A stretch of 64,000 nucleotides of DNA from Verrucomicrobiales bacterium. Lineage in GTDB: Bacteria > Verrucomicrobiota > Verrucomicrobiia > Limisphaerales > UBA11358. The stretch is taken from positions 1 to 64,000 of the forward strand of contig JAQTQB010000007.1 in the NCBI GenBank assembly GCA_028712475.1, read 5' to 3'. This document shows positions 26,076 to 34,636 of this stretch, piece after piece. The translations under genes were made by a program, and so were the position numbers. A model generated the notes under the pieces. It was given only the letters and a program-made list of their open reading frames with translations. It was not told the DNA's origin and did not search any database. The first letter of the stretch is position 1. Every line of letters begins with the position of its first letter.

Positions 26076-27251
26076 ATGAATTACAAAATCTCCAAACGCG
26101 CCGCGTCACTTGCACCGTCTCTCACCCTGGCCATTGATTCCAAGGCCAAGGCGATGAAGGCCGCCGGCGAGGACGTCGTCGGCTTCGGCGCGGGCGAACC
26201 GGATTTCGACACGCCGCAGCACATCAAGGACGCCTGCGCCAAGGCGCTCGCCGCCGGGTTCACCAAATACACGCCCAGCGCGGGCATCCCTGAATTGCGC
26301 GAAGCCATCGCCGCCAAATTCAAACGCGAGAACGGCCTGACTTACAAACCATCGCAGATCATCGTGAGCTGCGGCGGCAAACATTCCTGCTACAACGTCA
26401 TCCTCGCGACCTGCGAAGAGGGCGATGAAGTCATCATCCCTGCCCCGTATTGGTTGAGCTATCCGGAAATGGTGAAGCTGGCAGGCGCGAAGCCGGTCAT
26501 CCTGCAAACGACGGACAAAACTGAATTCAAAGTCACACCGGAGCAGCTCCGGGCCGCCATCACGCCAAACACGCGGCTGTTCATCCTCAATTCGCCGAGC
26601 AATCCGACCGGCTCGGTTTACACACCGGAAGAAACCAAGGCGCTCGGCGACATTTGCGTGGAGAAAAACGTCCTCATCATGAGCGACGAGATTTATGAAC
26701 ACCTGCTTTACGACGGCGCGAAGGTGAAGAGCGTCGCGAGTTTCTCGCCGGCGCATTACGACCACACCATCATCGTTCACGGCTTGGCGAAGGCATATTC
26801 CATGACCGGTTGGCGTTTGGGTTTCCTTGCCGCGCCCGAACCGATTGCCAAGGCGATTGACGCCGTGCAAAGCCACAGCACGAGCAATCCGACTTCGTTC
26901 GCGCAAAAGGGCGGCGTCGAGGCGCTCAACGGCTCACAAGAACATTTGCCCGTGTGGCTGGCGGAATACGACAAGCGCCGCCGCTACGCGCACGCGAAGT
27001 TGAATTCCATTCCCGGCCTTACCTGCGTGAACGCCAAAGGCGCATTCTATCTGTTCCCGAACATCTCGAAGACCGGCCTCAAGTCCGCCGAGTTCTGCGC
27101 AAAATTATTGGAACAGGAAAAGGTCGCCGCCGTGCCTGGCATCGCGTTCGGGGCTGACGATTACATCCGCTTGAGCTATGCTACCAGCATGGCGAACATC
27201 GAAAAAGGTTTGGCGCGCCTCGAAAAGTTTTGTAAAAGCCTTGTGAAATAA
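26076..27251 (+). CDS. Class I PLP-dependent aminotransferase (aspartate aminotransferase type)
   Basis: The 391-residue enzyme moves an amino group between aspartate (or a related amino acid) and 2-oxoglutarate. FGAGEPDFDTP and TKYTPSAGIPELREAI are typical of the bacterial AspC-I gamma branch. NSPSNPTGSVY contains the Asn that contacts PLP, SDEIYEHLLYDGAKV carries the Asp/Tyr pair, and HGLAKAYSMTGWRLGF holds the PLP lysine Lys239 and the following Arg. It lies 55 bases after the LacI gene; co-regulation is not evident. Confidence 0.9.
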   Translation: MNYKISKRAASLAPSLTLAIDSKAKAMKAAGEDVVGFGAGEPDFDTPQHIKDACAKALAAGFTKYTPSAGIPELREAIAAKFKRENGLTYKPSQIIVSCGGKHSCYNVILATCEEGDEVIIPAPYWLSYPEMVKLAGAKPVILQTTDKTEFKVTPEQLRAAITPNTRLFILNSPSNPTGSVYTPEETKALGDICVEKNVLIMSDEIYEHLLYDGAKVKSVASFSPAHYDHTIIVHGLAKAYSMTGWRLGFLAAPEPIAKAIDAVQSHSTSNPTSFAQKGGVEALNGSQEHLPVWLAEYDKRRRYAHAKLNSIPGLTCVNAKGAFYLFPNISKTGLKSAEFCAKLLEQEKVAAVPGIAFGADDYIRLSYATSMANIEKGLARLEKFCKSLVK

Positions 27252-27262
27252 CCGGTGGCCCC

Positions 27263-27586
27263 ATGAGCAATTTCAGCATCGGCGACAAAGTGGTCTGCGT
27301 GGATGACAAATTCCCTCCGGACATCAGCAAGCTCTACGACGCCTTGCCGGTGAAGGACTCCACCTACGTGGTGCGCGACATCCGGCTGGGCATCAATCTC
27401 ACGCTGGAAGGCGACGTGTCGGTGCTGCTCATCGGCCTCGTCAATCCAAAGGCCGATTCCAAGGCGAACCTGGAACGCGGTTTTCGCGCCGACCGTTTCC
27501 GTCCACTGGAAGAACTGCGCAGCGAAAAGACGGAAAGCACGACGGTCGAAGAAAAGAAGAAACTGCTTCAGCCGGTTGAAGTGTAA
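27263..27586 (+). CDS. Small conserved protein with SH3-like fold, function unknown
   Basis: The 107-residue protein begins SIGDKVVCVDDKFPP and ends its fold with ERGFRADRFRPLEELR. The pattern 'G-D-x-V-x-C-V-D-D ... F-R-x-x-R-F-R-P' occurs in short hypothetical proteins of phages and environmental bacteria and suggests a small beta-barrel. A charged tail of about 20 residues follows. It starts 11 bases after the aminotransferase stop and is likely co-transcribed. Confidence 0.55.
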   Translation: MSNFSIGDKVVCVDDKFPPDISKLYDALPVKDSTYVVRDIRLGINLTLEGDVSVLLIGLVNPKADSKANLERGFRADRFRPLEELRSEKTESTTVEEKKKLLQPVEV

Positions 27587-27620
27587 GTGCGCCTCGAAGC
27601 GCGACGTGTTCTTAAAATCA

Positions 27621-27822
27621 AGCTGCGGAGCAGCGAAAGATAACAGCCCACGGTGAAACCTGAAACCGTATGAATAGACCGGAACGGTCATCAGCCCCGG
27701 ATGGGGCGAAAGATTCACTCGAAATCCGCCATCTTTCTGTCGCCCCTGCCGGGGCTTCTTAATGTTGGTGTTTAATCCCACGGCTAAACGCCGTGGGCTA
27801 CTGTCTTTCGCCGTTCCACGGC
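27621..27822. repeat. MITE-like composite of hairpins, copy E1
   Basis: The left end AGCTGCGGAGCAGCGAAAGA and the right end TCTTTCGCCGTTCCACGGC are near-inverted repeats. In between are the small hairpins GCCCCGGATGGGGC, GCCCCTGCCGGGGC and CCCACGGC-TAAAC-GCCGTGGG. The same ends and hairpin order occur in the elements near lpxB at 54103, 54414 and 55270. There is no coding content. It fills the gap between two convergent genes. Confidence 0.75.
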
Positions 27823-27852
27823 CACCGTTTCAAACTTTGGAACGCGATTCTG

Positions 27853-28386
27853 CTATTTTAGAAAATCCCGCTGAAGCTGCCGCATCAATTCATCAACGGC
27901 AAGCATCAGTTCGCCGCGCCGTTCAGAATCGGTTTCGTGGTCAGACAGATCAATCGGCGCGCTCATCGCCTGCGCATAACGCTTCGTCATGGCCAGCAGC
28001 TCATCATTTTGTCCAAGTTGACGGAGAATGACGCGCACTTTTTCCACCTGACGTTTGGTCTGGGCAATGATTGTCAACGCTGTGTCCGCGTCAAGTTCAT
28101 CGGTTTGAACACGCTTCAACAAACCGCATTCAAACGTCCGGCATCGCTTTGGCCGGTCGGCGTAAATCTGACAAAGTTTTCCATCAAAACACGCACACGG
28201 CTGGGCGAACGCCAGCTTGCCTCCCTTCATGCCCAACGCCAATCCCAGTTCCGCGAGCCGCCCGGCGTCATCGCCTGCGCGCAATTCCACGTCCGCGAAC
28301 AGCACGCCGTTGCAGCACAGCCCGCAGTTCGGGCAGAGATGGTCAACACCGCTGCTTGAAGAAATTTTATTCACGTCCGCCTTCAT
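27853..28386 (-). CDS. YkgJ family cysteine cluster protein
   Basis: The family probably binds an iron-sulfur cluster or zinc. The Cys pattern is complete: HLCPNCGLCCNG near the N-terminus, CACFDGKLCQIY in the middle and RPKRCRTFECGLL after it. The C-terminal half is helical (QTKRQVEKVRVILRQLGQ; a final MLAVDELMRQLQRDFL). I chose the ATG at 28386 (MKADVNKIS); a GTG start at 28425 adds 13 residues. Function is unknown. It has no operon partner. Confidence 0.8.
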   Translation of the reverse strand: MKADVNKISSSSGVDHLCPNCGLCCNGVLFADVELRAGDDAGRLAELGLALGMKGGKLAFAQPCACFDGKLCQIYADRPKRCRTFECGLLKRVQTDELDADTALTIIAQTKRQVEKVRVILRQLGQNDELLAMTKRYAQAMSAPIDLSDHETDSERRGELMLAVDELMRQLQRDFLK

Positions 28387-28970
28387 CCTAGCCGTCTCTC
28401 CCGGGGGAAGGAACAGCTTTTGCACGTTTCCGTTTTCTCGGCTGGTCGTCCGGCCGGTCCAGTCGCGCGGATTTTCAACGGGACGGCGAACGATTCTCCC
28501 TTTCCCTGGGGGGGAGGGTGCCGGGGTGAGGGCGGGCGTTGGTCAAATCAATTTGGCGGCGAGGCGCGAAAGAATGCCCGGCGTTCGGTGGATAAAAAAT
28601 GTCGCGGCGCGACAACGGAAATTAGCCAGCTACGAAGTGGCTGGAACAATGGTTAAATAACATCATCCGTCCCGCAAGGGACGAGGGGAAATTTCCGATG
28701 TCCCTTCAGGACACGATTTCATTTTACAATTCACCAGACACGATGTGTCTGGCTAATTTCCAGTTGTCCCTTTGGGACGATTCGCGGCGTTTGGCGGACT
28801 TGTCGCGCCGTAGCCTTGGCGAAGGCGGATGAAATGAATTGAAATTCCCCAAAAATTCTCGACTCGGTTCGGAAATGGGCGTATTCAGCTAATTAAGAGA
28901 TGTCGCAATCGATCCATTACCATTTGCAACCTCGTCTCAATTTGACGCAGTGATAGTTTAAGCCGAAACG
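28387..28970. other. Intergenic region with arrays of small hairpins
   Basis: This 584-base gap between divergent genes contains a CCCTCTCCC/GGGGTGAGG-type repeat (28492-28535) and a run of short hairpins: CCAGCTAC-GAA-GTGGCTGG (28628), GTCCC-GCAA-GGGAC (28669), TGTCC-CTTCA-GGACA (28699), CCAGACAC-GAT-GTGTCTGG (28735) and GTCCC-TTTG-GGAC (28766). The promoter of the ABC permease gene must lie after about 28850; no clear boxes are visible. Confidence 0.6.
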
Positions 28971-29768
28971 ATGAACCTTAAACGCTACCTCACCATTTAC
29001 GCCGCGCTGTGGAAAAATTCCGTGGCGCGCGAGATGTCGTTCAAGGGCAATTTCATTCTCTGGATCATCGTCGAACTGCTCTGGTTCGGATTGCAGTTGT
29101 GCTTCGTCAGCGTCGTTTTCTCGCAGACCAAAACCGTCGGCACCTGGTCGCAATGGCAGATGGTGCTGCTGGTCGGCGCGAGCAATTTCATCCAGCAGGT
29201 GTATCAGGCGTTCTTCCTCGTGAACTGCACGAACCTCTCCGAACTCGTCCGCACGGGCAAGATGGATTTCCTGCTGCTGCTGCCCATCAACACGCGCTTC
29301 ATCGTCTCGCTGCGGCAGGTGGACCTCGGCGCGTTCGTCAATGCGCTATTCGCCGTGGCCGTCATGCTTTTCGCGGCAGGGAAACTAAACCTGCAACCGA
29401 CCTTCATGCAACTCGCCGGCTTCAGCGCGTTGTGCGTGGTGGGGATTTTGATCCATTACTCGCTGATGTTCATGCTGGCGGCCATCAGCTTCTGGACGGT
29501 GCGCGCGCAGGGCATCGTGTATGGCTACTACAACCTGTTCAACATCGCGCGGATGCCAGACGATGCGTTTCGCGGCGCGTTCAAGGCGATGTTCACCTTC
29601 GCGCTGCCGGTGCTGTTGGTCTCCAACGTGCCGGTGCGCGTGCTGGGGAACATGGCGACTTCGCTCTGGAGCCTGCTGGTGTTGCTCGGCCTGGGCGTGG
29701 TCTGGGCTTTGATTTCCGAATGGTTCTGGCGGATCTCCGTGCGCCGCTATACGAGCGCCAGTTCGTGA
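28971..29768 (+). CDS. ABC-2 type transporter permease (DUF990-like)
   Basis: The 265-residue integral membrane protein has about six hydrophobic segments (FILWIIVELLWFGLQLCFVSVVF first, then LFAVAVMLFAAG and others). The N-terminal MNLKRYLTIYAALWKNSVAREMSFKGNF amphipathic lead and the G-x-M-D-F-L-L-L-x-P block are typical of the ABC-2 permeases that come in pairs with an ATPase. Neither the ATPase nor the second permease is in the window, so either the partners are elsewhere or the gene is an orphan. The substrate is unknown. Confidence 0.8.
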   Translation: MNLKRYLTIYAALWKNSVAREMSFKGNFILWIIVELLWFGLQLCFVSVVFSQTKTVGTWSQWQMVLLVGASNFIQQVYQAFFLVNCTNLSELVRTGKMDFLLLLPINTRFIVSLRQVDLGAFVNALFAVAVMLFAAGKLNLQPTFMQLAGFSALCVVGILIHYSLMFMLAAISFWTVRAQGIVYGYYNLFNIARMPDDAFRGAFKAMFTFALPVLLVSNVPVRVLGNMATSLWSLLVLLGLGVVWALISEWFWRISVRRYTSASS

Positions 29769-29774
29769 TTTTCT

Positions 29775-29846
29775 GTTCCGAAGGAACAACTGACAATAGC
29801 CCGGCGTTTTAACGCCGGGCTGCTTTCAAATGTCCCTGCGGGACGC
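29775..29846. repeat. Three hairpins after the ABC permease gene
   Basis: TGTTCC-GAA-GGAACA (29775), an 11-bp stem AGCCCGGCGTT/AACGCCGGGCT with a two-base loop (29798-29821) and GTCCC-TGC-GGGAC (29832) follow each other. They resemble the hairpin arrays at 28628-28780. The strong middle stem may stop transcription. Confidence 0.7.
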
Positions 29847-29885
29847 GGGATTTTTGCTTGTCAGAAAATTGATCTGCGCTTCACT

Positions 29886-29908
29886 GGCCTCGTCACCTCG
29901 GCTCCTAC
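29886..29908. repeat. Single arm of the GTAGCAGCCGAGG palindromic family
   Basis: GGCCTCGTCACCTCGGCTCC plus TAC is the reverse complement of the family arm GTAGGAGCCGAGGTGACGAGG. It lies 18 bases after the DUF1501 stop codon. Confidence 0.65.
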
Positions 29909-29926
29909 GCAAAGGTTACGATTTGG

Positions 29927-31252
29927 TCACACCAATGGCAGCGGCTCGAACTGTTTGCCGAGAACCGGCGCGCTCTTGGTCTTGAGCCAGTTTTCCAGCA
30001 CGGCGGCATAGACATTGCGGAAATCCACGTTGTATTTGATGTCGCCTTGAAACAAATCTTCGGGCGCAAGGCTCGGATATTTGCCGAGCAACCCGGCCTT
30101 CACCTTGTTGCCGACGATGAACATCGGCGCCGCCGCGCCGTGATCCGTGCCACCATTGGCATTTTCCGAAACGCGCCGGCCAAATTCGCTGAACGTCATC
30201 ACCAGAACGCGCTGCATGTTGGCCTGCGCCTTCATGTCTTCCACGAACGCCTTGGTCGAATCGCCGAGGTCTTGCAGCAGACGCGTCTGCGTGTTGACCT
30301 GGTTCGTGTGCGTGTCGTAGCCGCCCTGCGAAACGTAATAAACGCGCGTGGGCAATCCGCCGCCGATAAGTTTGGCGACGAGCTTGAGCGAATTGCCAAG
30401 CTGCGAACCGGGATACGTCGCCTGATTCTGCGCCTTCGCCGCGATATCGCGGACCTTGTCGGAACTCATCTGCGCGTCGAGCGCTGTGCGTGAAATAAAA
30501 TCCACCGCCGAGCCGCCCTGCATCGGCATTCCCGCCGCGAGCGAACCGATGGTGCCGCCGGAATTGCTGTCGTCCGGCGCGGGGCTGGCCATTTCCATCT
30601 CGTTCAATTTTTTATAGGACTCCTCCGTCGCGCTGCCATTGGCCATGAAGCGGTAATTCTGCGGGTTGTTCAGGCAGATGCCCTTGGGCTGCTTGGCGAA
30701 AAACGCCTGCGGCAACTGGCTCCCAATCGTGACGCCCACCGTCGGATCCGCGCCGGAACAGGCATTGTCAAAATAACGTCCGAGCCAGCCGTATTTTTCA
30801 ACTCGATCCGAGGCGCTGGCTGTCTGCCAGATTTCCGTCGAACGGAAATGCGAGCGGTTCGGGTTCGGATAACCGACGCCCTGCACGACGGCGAGATTGC
30901 CGGAGTCGTAAAGATTCTTGAACCCGGCCAGCGCGGAATTGAAGCCGATTTCGCCGTTCAAACTCAAAACCTGCTGCGCCGACAGCCCGATTTTCGGACG
31001 CGCCTTGTGATAAAAATCGTTGGTGAACGGCACGACGGTGTTGAGGCCGTCATTGCCCCCGGCCATCTGCAACACGACAAGAATGGTCGAGTCCTTGCCG
31101 GTCACGATTTGCGTGCCGGAATCTGCCGCCTCGCTTTGCAGCGCCGTCAGGGTGTTGGCGAGAAACGCCGGAACCGTCCACGACAACGCGCTGCCGAGCA
31201 CGGTTGTCCGCAAAAATTCCCGCCGCGTCTGTAGTGTGATTTCATTCTTCAT
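29927..31252 (-). CDS. DUF1501 domain secreted protein (sulfatase-like fold)
   Basis: The 441-residue protein has a twin-arginine leader (RREFLRTTVLGSALSWTVPAFL). ILVVLQMAGGNDGLNTVVPFTNDFYHKARP is the family's first block, NRSHFRSTEIWQTAS the second, YYVSQGGYDTHTNQ and LVMTFSEFGRRVSENANGGTDHGAAAPMFIVG the next, with putative metal-binding Asp and His residues as in alkaline phosphatase-like enzymes. Members are abundant in Planctomycetes and Verrucomicrobiota and occur next to DUF1800 genes; no function is established. Here the DUF1800 gene is directly upstream on the same strand, 291 bases away. Confidence 0.93.
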   Translation of the reverse strand: MKNEITLQTRREFLRTTVLGSALSWTVPAFLANTLTALQSEAADSGTQIVTGKDSTILVVLQMAGGNDGLNTVVPFTNDFYHKARPKIGLSAQQVLSLNGEIGFNSALAGFKNLYDSGNLAVVQGVGYPNPNRSHFRSTEIWQTASASDRVEKYGWLGRYFDNACSGADPTVGVTIGSQLPQAFFAKQPKGICLNNPQNYRFMANGSATEESYKKLNEMEMASPAPDDSNSGGTIGSLAAGMPMQGGSAVDFISRTALDAQMSSDKVRDIAAKAQNQATYPGSQLGNSLKLVAKLIGGGLPTRVYYVSQGGYDTHTNQVNTQTRLLQDLGDSTKAFVEDMKAQANMQRVLVMTFSEFGRRVSENANGGTDHGAAAPMFIVGNKVKAGLLGKYPSLAPEDLFQGDIKYNVDFRNVYAAVLENWLKTKSAPVLGKQFEPLPLV

Positions 31253-31543
31253 AGTGATGAGTGATAAGCTATAAGTGACGAGTTACGGGCGACCGGTGGC
31301 AAGATGGTGCATTCGCATGGGCGTTGCATTTTTCGTGGAGCGCGTCCGCGCATTGCCCGCGTTTTCCCCCTCTCCTCCTGCGAGGGAGGAGAGGGCCGGG
31401 GTGAGGAGGCACAATTGTTCCCAGATCAAATCCCCTCTCCCCATCCCTCTCCCCACTTGGGCGGAGAGAGGAAGCCGGGGGGCAGTGCGCGGATGCGCCC
31501 TTTTTCTTGTCACTCGTCACCCGCCACATGTCACATTTTTGGT
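31253..31543. other. Spacer between DUF1800 and DUF1501 genes, packed with repeats
   Basis: The spacer holds 7-bp words (GTGACGAGTTACGGG-type at 31257-31290 and CTCGTCACCCGCCACATGTC at 31511-31535) and two pieces of the CCCTCTCC/GGGGTGAGG hairpin family (31367-31406 and 31433-31482). The two ends are roughly complementary. No gene is present. Confidence 0.6.
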
Positions 31544-33025
31544 TCATGTCACTTGATATTCCGGCGTGGACATCATCAGGCGGATGGCCGTGAGAATATC
31601 CGCGTTGTTCAACTTGGTCTTGGAACCGAGAAATTCGCGCAGCGCTTTTTCCTGCTCGCCCTTGAGCGGCGATTGCAACAGCCGGCGTTCCAGCGACGCC
31701 ACGATTGCGGCCTTGTCCGCGCGTTCTTCGGGCGTAAGAATCTTTTCAACATCCACGCCGCCCATGCGGACGCGCTGCAACATCTTCATCGCCTTTTCGC
31801 CCCCTGCCCCGCCCGGTTTGCCTGCAAAATCCCCGGCACCCAGCGGCGGCAGCGTGCCTTCGACCAGCGCCTGTGCGTCGTTGTAGCGCGTGAGCAATGT
31901 GTTCGTCGTGATCCAGGTCACGCCGCCATCCCAGCCTTTCACGTTAGGCGGCGCAAACAGATCCTGTCCCAACTGGCGCGTCATGCCCCAACTGACGAGC
32001 GTTGGCGGCAGATCACATTCCAGCACGCGCACGCTGCCCACGAGCCATTGCACCGGGCTTTTCACCTGGTTGCGGACGACCGGCGCGCGGTAAAACTCCT
32101 CGCTGCGGAACATCACGCGCAGGAACGGCTTGAAATTATTTCCATTCGCGCGGAAAACCGCTGCGAGCGCGGTGTTCATTTCGTCGGTCGGATATTGCCC
32201 GGCAAAATAATTCCACAGCTTGGCGGTGATGAACCGCGCCGCCTGCGGTTGCGCGACAATCTGGGCGATCACGTCATCGCCGTTGAGGTTGCCTGTGCGT
32301 CCGAGAAAGGTTTTTTCGCCGTCATCATGGGCGCGCGGCCGGTAAACATATTTTTCATTGGCGCGATCCAGCGACCAGCCGGTCAGCGCCCGCGCGCCCT
32401 CGGTGATGTCCTTCTCCGTGTAATGCCCCTCGCCCAGCGCGAAGAGTTCCATGACCTCGCGCGCAAAATTTTCGTTCGGGTGATCCTTGCGGCTTTGCGC
32501 CTGATCCAGCCAGACGAGCATGGCCGGGTCTTTGCCCGCCTCGGTGAGCAGTTGCTGCCAGTTGCCCGTGGCGAGACGGCGGAACAGTTCATTCTGCCGC
32601 CACATGAAATAGGCGCTGCGGACTTTTTCCACGCTCGTCGCAAAATGTCCGTGCCAGAACAGAACCATTTTTTCCTGGAACGGCCGCGGCCCTTTGGCCA
32701 TGCGGGCAAGCCACCACCCGCGCAGTTCCATCATGTGCCGGCGTTGAAGCTGCTGCTCCTCCTGCTGCAGCTTTCTCTTCTCCTCCGGGCTGGCATTTTG
32801 GGCGGCGCGAAACTTTTCCGCCCGCGCCGGATCGGGCTTTGCCCATTCGGGATTGGTCGTGGCATCGGGAATTTTTTCGTAATCAATCAGGAAAGCAACC
32901 GCCTTGTCCGGGCCGAGATCAGCGAGCTTTTGAATTTCCACCGGCGTGCCGCCAAAACCGGCGCGGTTCAACAAATGCGCCGCCGTGGAATAATTCCAGT
33001 TCTTCTCTGCAAGCGGCTTGAGCAT
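31544..33025 (-). CDS. DUF1800 domain protein
   Basis: The 493-residue protein starts WNYSTAAHLLNRAGFGGTPVEIQKLADLG, the family signature. MVLFWHGHFATSVEKV, ENFAREVMELFALGEGHYTEKDITEGARALTGW (the most conserved block), FLGRTGNLNGDDVI and RSEEFYRAPVVRNQVKSPVQWLVG follow. Usual members are secreted, but this one has no visible signal peptide at this start. The partner DUF1501 gene follows. The pair is thought to act together at the cell surface; the biochemical role is unknown. Confidence 0.93.
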   Translation of the reverse strand: MLKPLAEKNWNYSTAAHLLNRAGFGGTPVEIQKLADLGPDKAVAFLIDYEKIPDATTNPEWAKPDPARAEKFRAAQNASPEEKRKLQQEEQQLQRRHMMELRGWWLARMAKGPRPFQEKMVLFWHGHFATSVEKVRSAYFMWRQNELFRRLATGNWQQLLTEAGKDPAMLVWLDQAQSRKDHPNENFAREVMELFALGEGHYTEKDITEGARALTGWSLDRANEKYVYRPRAHDDGEKTFLGRTGNLNGDDVIAQIVAQPQAARFITAKLWNYFAGQYPTDEMNTALAAVFRANGNNFKPFLRVMFRSEEFYRAPVVRNQVKSPVQWLVGSVRVLECDLPPTLVSWGMTRQLGQDLFAPPNVKGWDGGVTWITTNTLLTRYNDAQALVEGTLPPLGAGDFAGKPGGAGGEKAMKMLQRVRMGGVDVEKILTPEERADKAAIVASLERRLLQSPLKGEQEKALREFLGSKTKLNNADILTAIRLMMSTPEYQVT

Positions 33026-33090
33026 ACAGGTTCAAAGACGCGACGACCGTCTCATAGGTTTCAAGCCCGGCAGGAAATTTTTCCGACACG

Positions 33091-33714
33091 CTATTTGTCA
33101 GCCAAGCGTGGCAAAGCCATCGCCAGCGGGCACGACGCCAGCGGCGTGTGCATGGCTCCGGTGGACGTGAGTTCGCTGCGGACAATCTCCACCGCCCCGG
33201 CCAGCCAGCCGCCAAAGTGCCGGTCGCGAAGAACCGTGGCGCGTTCGAGTAATTTTTCAACTGACCCGTGACGCCCCGGCTTGAACCGTCCCAAGGTGAT
33301 GTGGCCGGTGAATCTTTCCGGCTTCTCCGCTGGCGCGAACGGGCGCACCGCCGCGTCAATCTGCCGGTGCAGTTCCGCCAATTGCCCGCTGTCGTCCCCG
33401 GCTCCCGCCCAAAGCACGCGCGGCCTTTGCGCACTGGGGAAAAACCCGACACCGTGCGCCTTCATTTGCAGAACCGGGCAGCTGGCACAAGCTGCGGACA
33501 CGGATTTTTCCAGCGCCGCAACCTGTGGCAACGGCACGTCGCCGACATATTTCAGCGTGACATGAAATTGATCCGGGCGCGTCCAGCGGATCGCGCTTGG
33601 CGGGGAGTGACGCCGCAACCGGCCTTGGGCGCGTCCGATTTCCTTCCGCACGTCCGGCGGGATGGCAATGGCGATGAACAGTCGCAGAAACGCTGATGTG
33701 TTGTCGTCGGGCAT
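33091..33714 (-). CDS. thpR: RNA 2',3'-cyclic phosphodiesterase
   Basis: ThpR (LigT family) opens 2',3'-cyclic phosphate ends of RNA. The two catalytic HxT motifs are His51/Thr53 in QFHVTLKYVG and His138/Thr140 in FTGHITLGRF. RLFIAIAIPPDVRKEI opens the fold. I start at the ATG at 33714 (MPDDNTSAF), giving 207 residues; the frame is open for 22 more codons that do not look conserved. The gene is alone between DUF1800 and the mobile region. Confidence 0.9.
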   Translation of the reverse strand: MPDDNTSAFLRLFIAIAIPPDVRKEIGRAQGRLRRHSPPSAIRWTRPDQFHVTLKYVGDVPLPQVAALEKSVSAACASCPVLQMKAHGVGFFPSAQRPRVLWAGAGDDSGQLAELHRQIDAAVRPFAPAEKPERFTGHITLGRFKPGRHGSVEKLLERATVLRDRHFGGWLAGAVEIVRSELTSTGAMHTPLASCPLAMALPRLADK

Positions 33715-33793
33715 CGGGTTCACTTTTGCCGTTCTCCGCCGATGATTCAACACTTGAAACTCTGGCCATGCAGTTCCCAAAGCATGATCGTGG

Positions 33794-33804
33794 TCTAACC
33801 AGCT
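33794..33804 (+). other. Possible truncated attC end (R-box-like)
   Basis: GCATGATCG-TGGTCTAACCAG here is almost the same as GCATGATCGAATCGTGGCCTAACCAG at 34497-34521, the start of the attC-like hairpin. The rest of the hairpin is missing; an IS110 remnant begins 38 bases later. This may be a recombination site interrupted by the element. Confidence 0.35.
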
Positions 33805-33841
33805 TCGGGGCTGGTGTCAATACTGGGACTGACCCGTTTAC

Positions 33842-34220
33842 GATGATCCCGTAACGCCGCACTTCGGTTGAACCGGACGGCGCGAGGCTGACCGCGATGG
33901 AATCGTTATGCACGTCCAGGCCAATGAACAGGGCCGGGCCTTTCGTGGGCGCACCGGGTCGTGGCCGCAGGTGGGCGGCGGTCACGCCAGCCGCCGGTTT
34001 GAGCCGGGGCGGGCGCGGTGATTTTTGCGGCTGGACAGGCTGGGGTTGGCGCAGTATGTATGGCTTCATGGTGTTTGCTTTTCGTTTCAGTGTTGTTACG
34101 GACGCGAGTCCCACAACGGGTGGCCCGGCGCCGCTCACGCGGCGCAACCCACGTTTGCTCCGGAGAGCAGACACCGCTTTCGCTTTCATCGCCAGCCATA
34201 CTGTCTAGGCCACTTCACAC
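33842..34220 (-). mobile_element. IS110-family remnant, copy A (left end plus transposase start)
   Basis: This 379-bp block is almost identical to 35180-35558. On the minus strand it has a 151-bp non-coding leader (34220-34070) and then the first 76 codons of an IS110-family transposase (MKPYILRQPQPVQPQ..., then ALFIGLDVHNDSIAVSLAPSG with the first Asp of the DEDD catalytic set). The frame is lost at about 33842, so the copy is dead. The leader contains hairpins TGCTC-TCCG-GAGCA and GCGCCGC-GTGA-GCGGCGC, as expected for a bridge RNA region. Confidence 0.75.
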
Positions 34221-34496
34221 ATGCGTAAGTTTCAGACTCATTCATGCCTCTCGCTTTCGATCTCGTTGGTGATATTTATTATCCTTTGGTTCATACCCAT
34301 GTTTGGCACAGCCGACGCGCACAGCGCGCATTATCCAGCATGGAAGTTGTGGCAGATTCTTTTTTCAGGGCCGGACGAGCTCGGCAAGACGGTGGCCTAT
34401 TTGGCTTTTGTGTCATTCATTTTTGCTTTGCCCGCATTTGTGGTTGGCTGGGTGATTCACTGTTTCATTGTGATGGCGAAAGGTTATCGCAAGTAG
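34221..34496 (+). CDS. Small membrane protein, cassette-like
   Basis: The 91-residue protein has two hydrophobic segments (SLSISLVIFIILWFIPMF and VAYLAFVSFIFALPAFVVGWVIHCFIV) and a basic tail. I do not recognise it. Its ATG is the first base after the IS110 remnant, and an attC-like hairpin starts 15 bases after its stop, the layout of an integron gene cassette. Its base composition is lower in GC than the surrounding genes. Confidence 0.6.
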   Translation: MRKFQTHSCLSLSISLVIFIILWFIPMFGTADAHSAHYPAWKLWQILFSGPDELGKTVAYLAFVSFIFALPAFVVGWVIHCFIVMAKGYRK

Positions 34497-34510
34497 CATG
34501 ATCGAATCGT

Positions 34511-34636
34511 GGCCTAACCAGAGCGCTGCAGCGAACCGCCGCCCCGCTGGGCAGGCGGACGGTTCAGGTAATTTGTTCGCGCCTGTTGCAGCCGACCGGG
34601 CGTTTCCGGCGGCGGTCGCTGAGCTTGGTCGTTGAT
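34511..34636 (+). other. attC-like integron recombination site
   Basis: The site opens with GGCCTAAC (an R-box RYYYAAC), followed by GAGCGCTGCAGCGAACCGCC. About 65 bases later comes the complementary GGCGGCGGTCGCTGAGC, then TTGG and GTTGATA, which keeps the GTT core of the second R-box. The two long L-type arms pair with one extra base on one side, as in attC sites. The total length is about 125 bases, like large attC sites. The second R-box is a weak match beyond GTT. No integrase gene is visible. Confidence 0.5.

Noticed and set aside
31304-33271. 655-codon plus-strand frame opposite the DUF1800 gene
   Set aside because: It is the antisense of a strongly supported gene in high-GC DNA and has no recognisable motifs.
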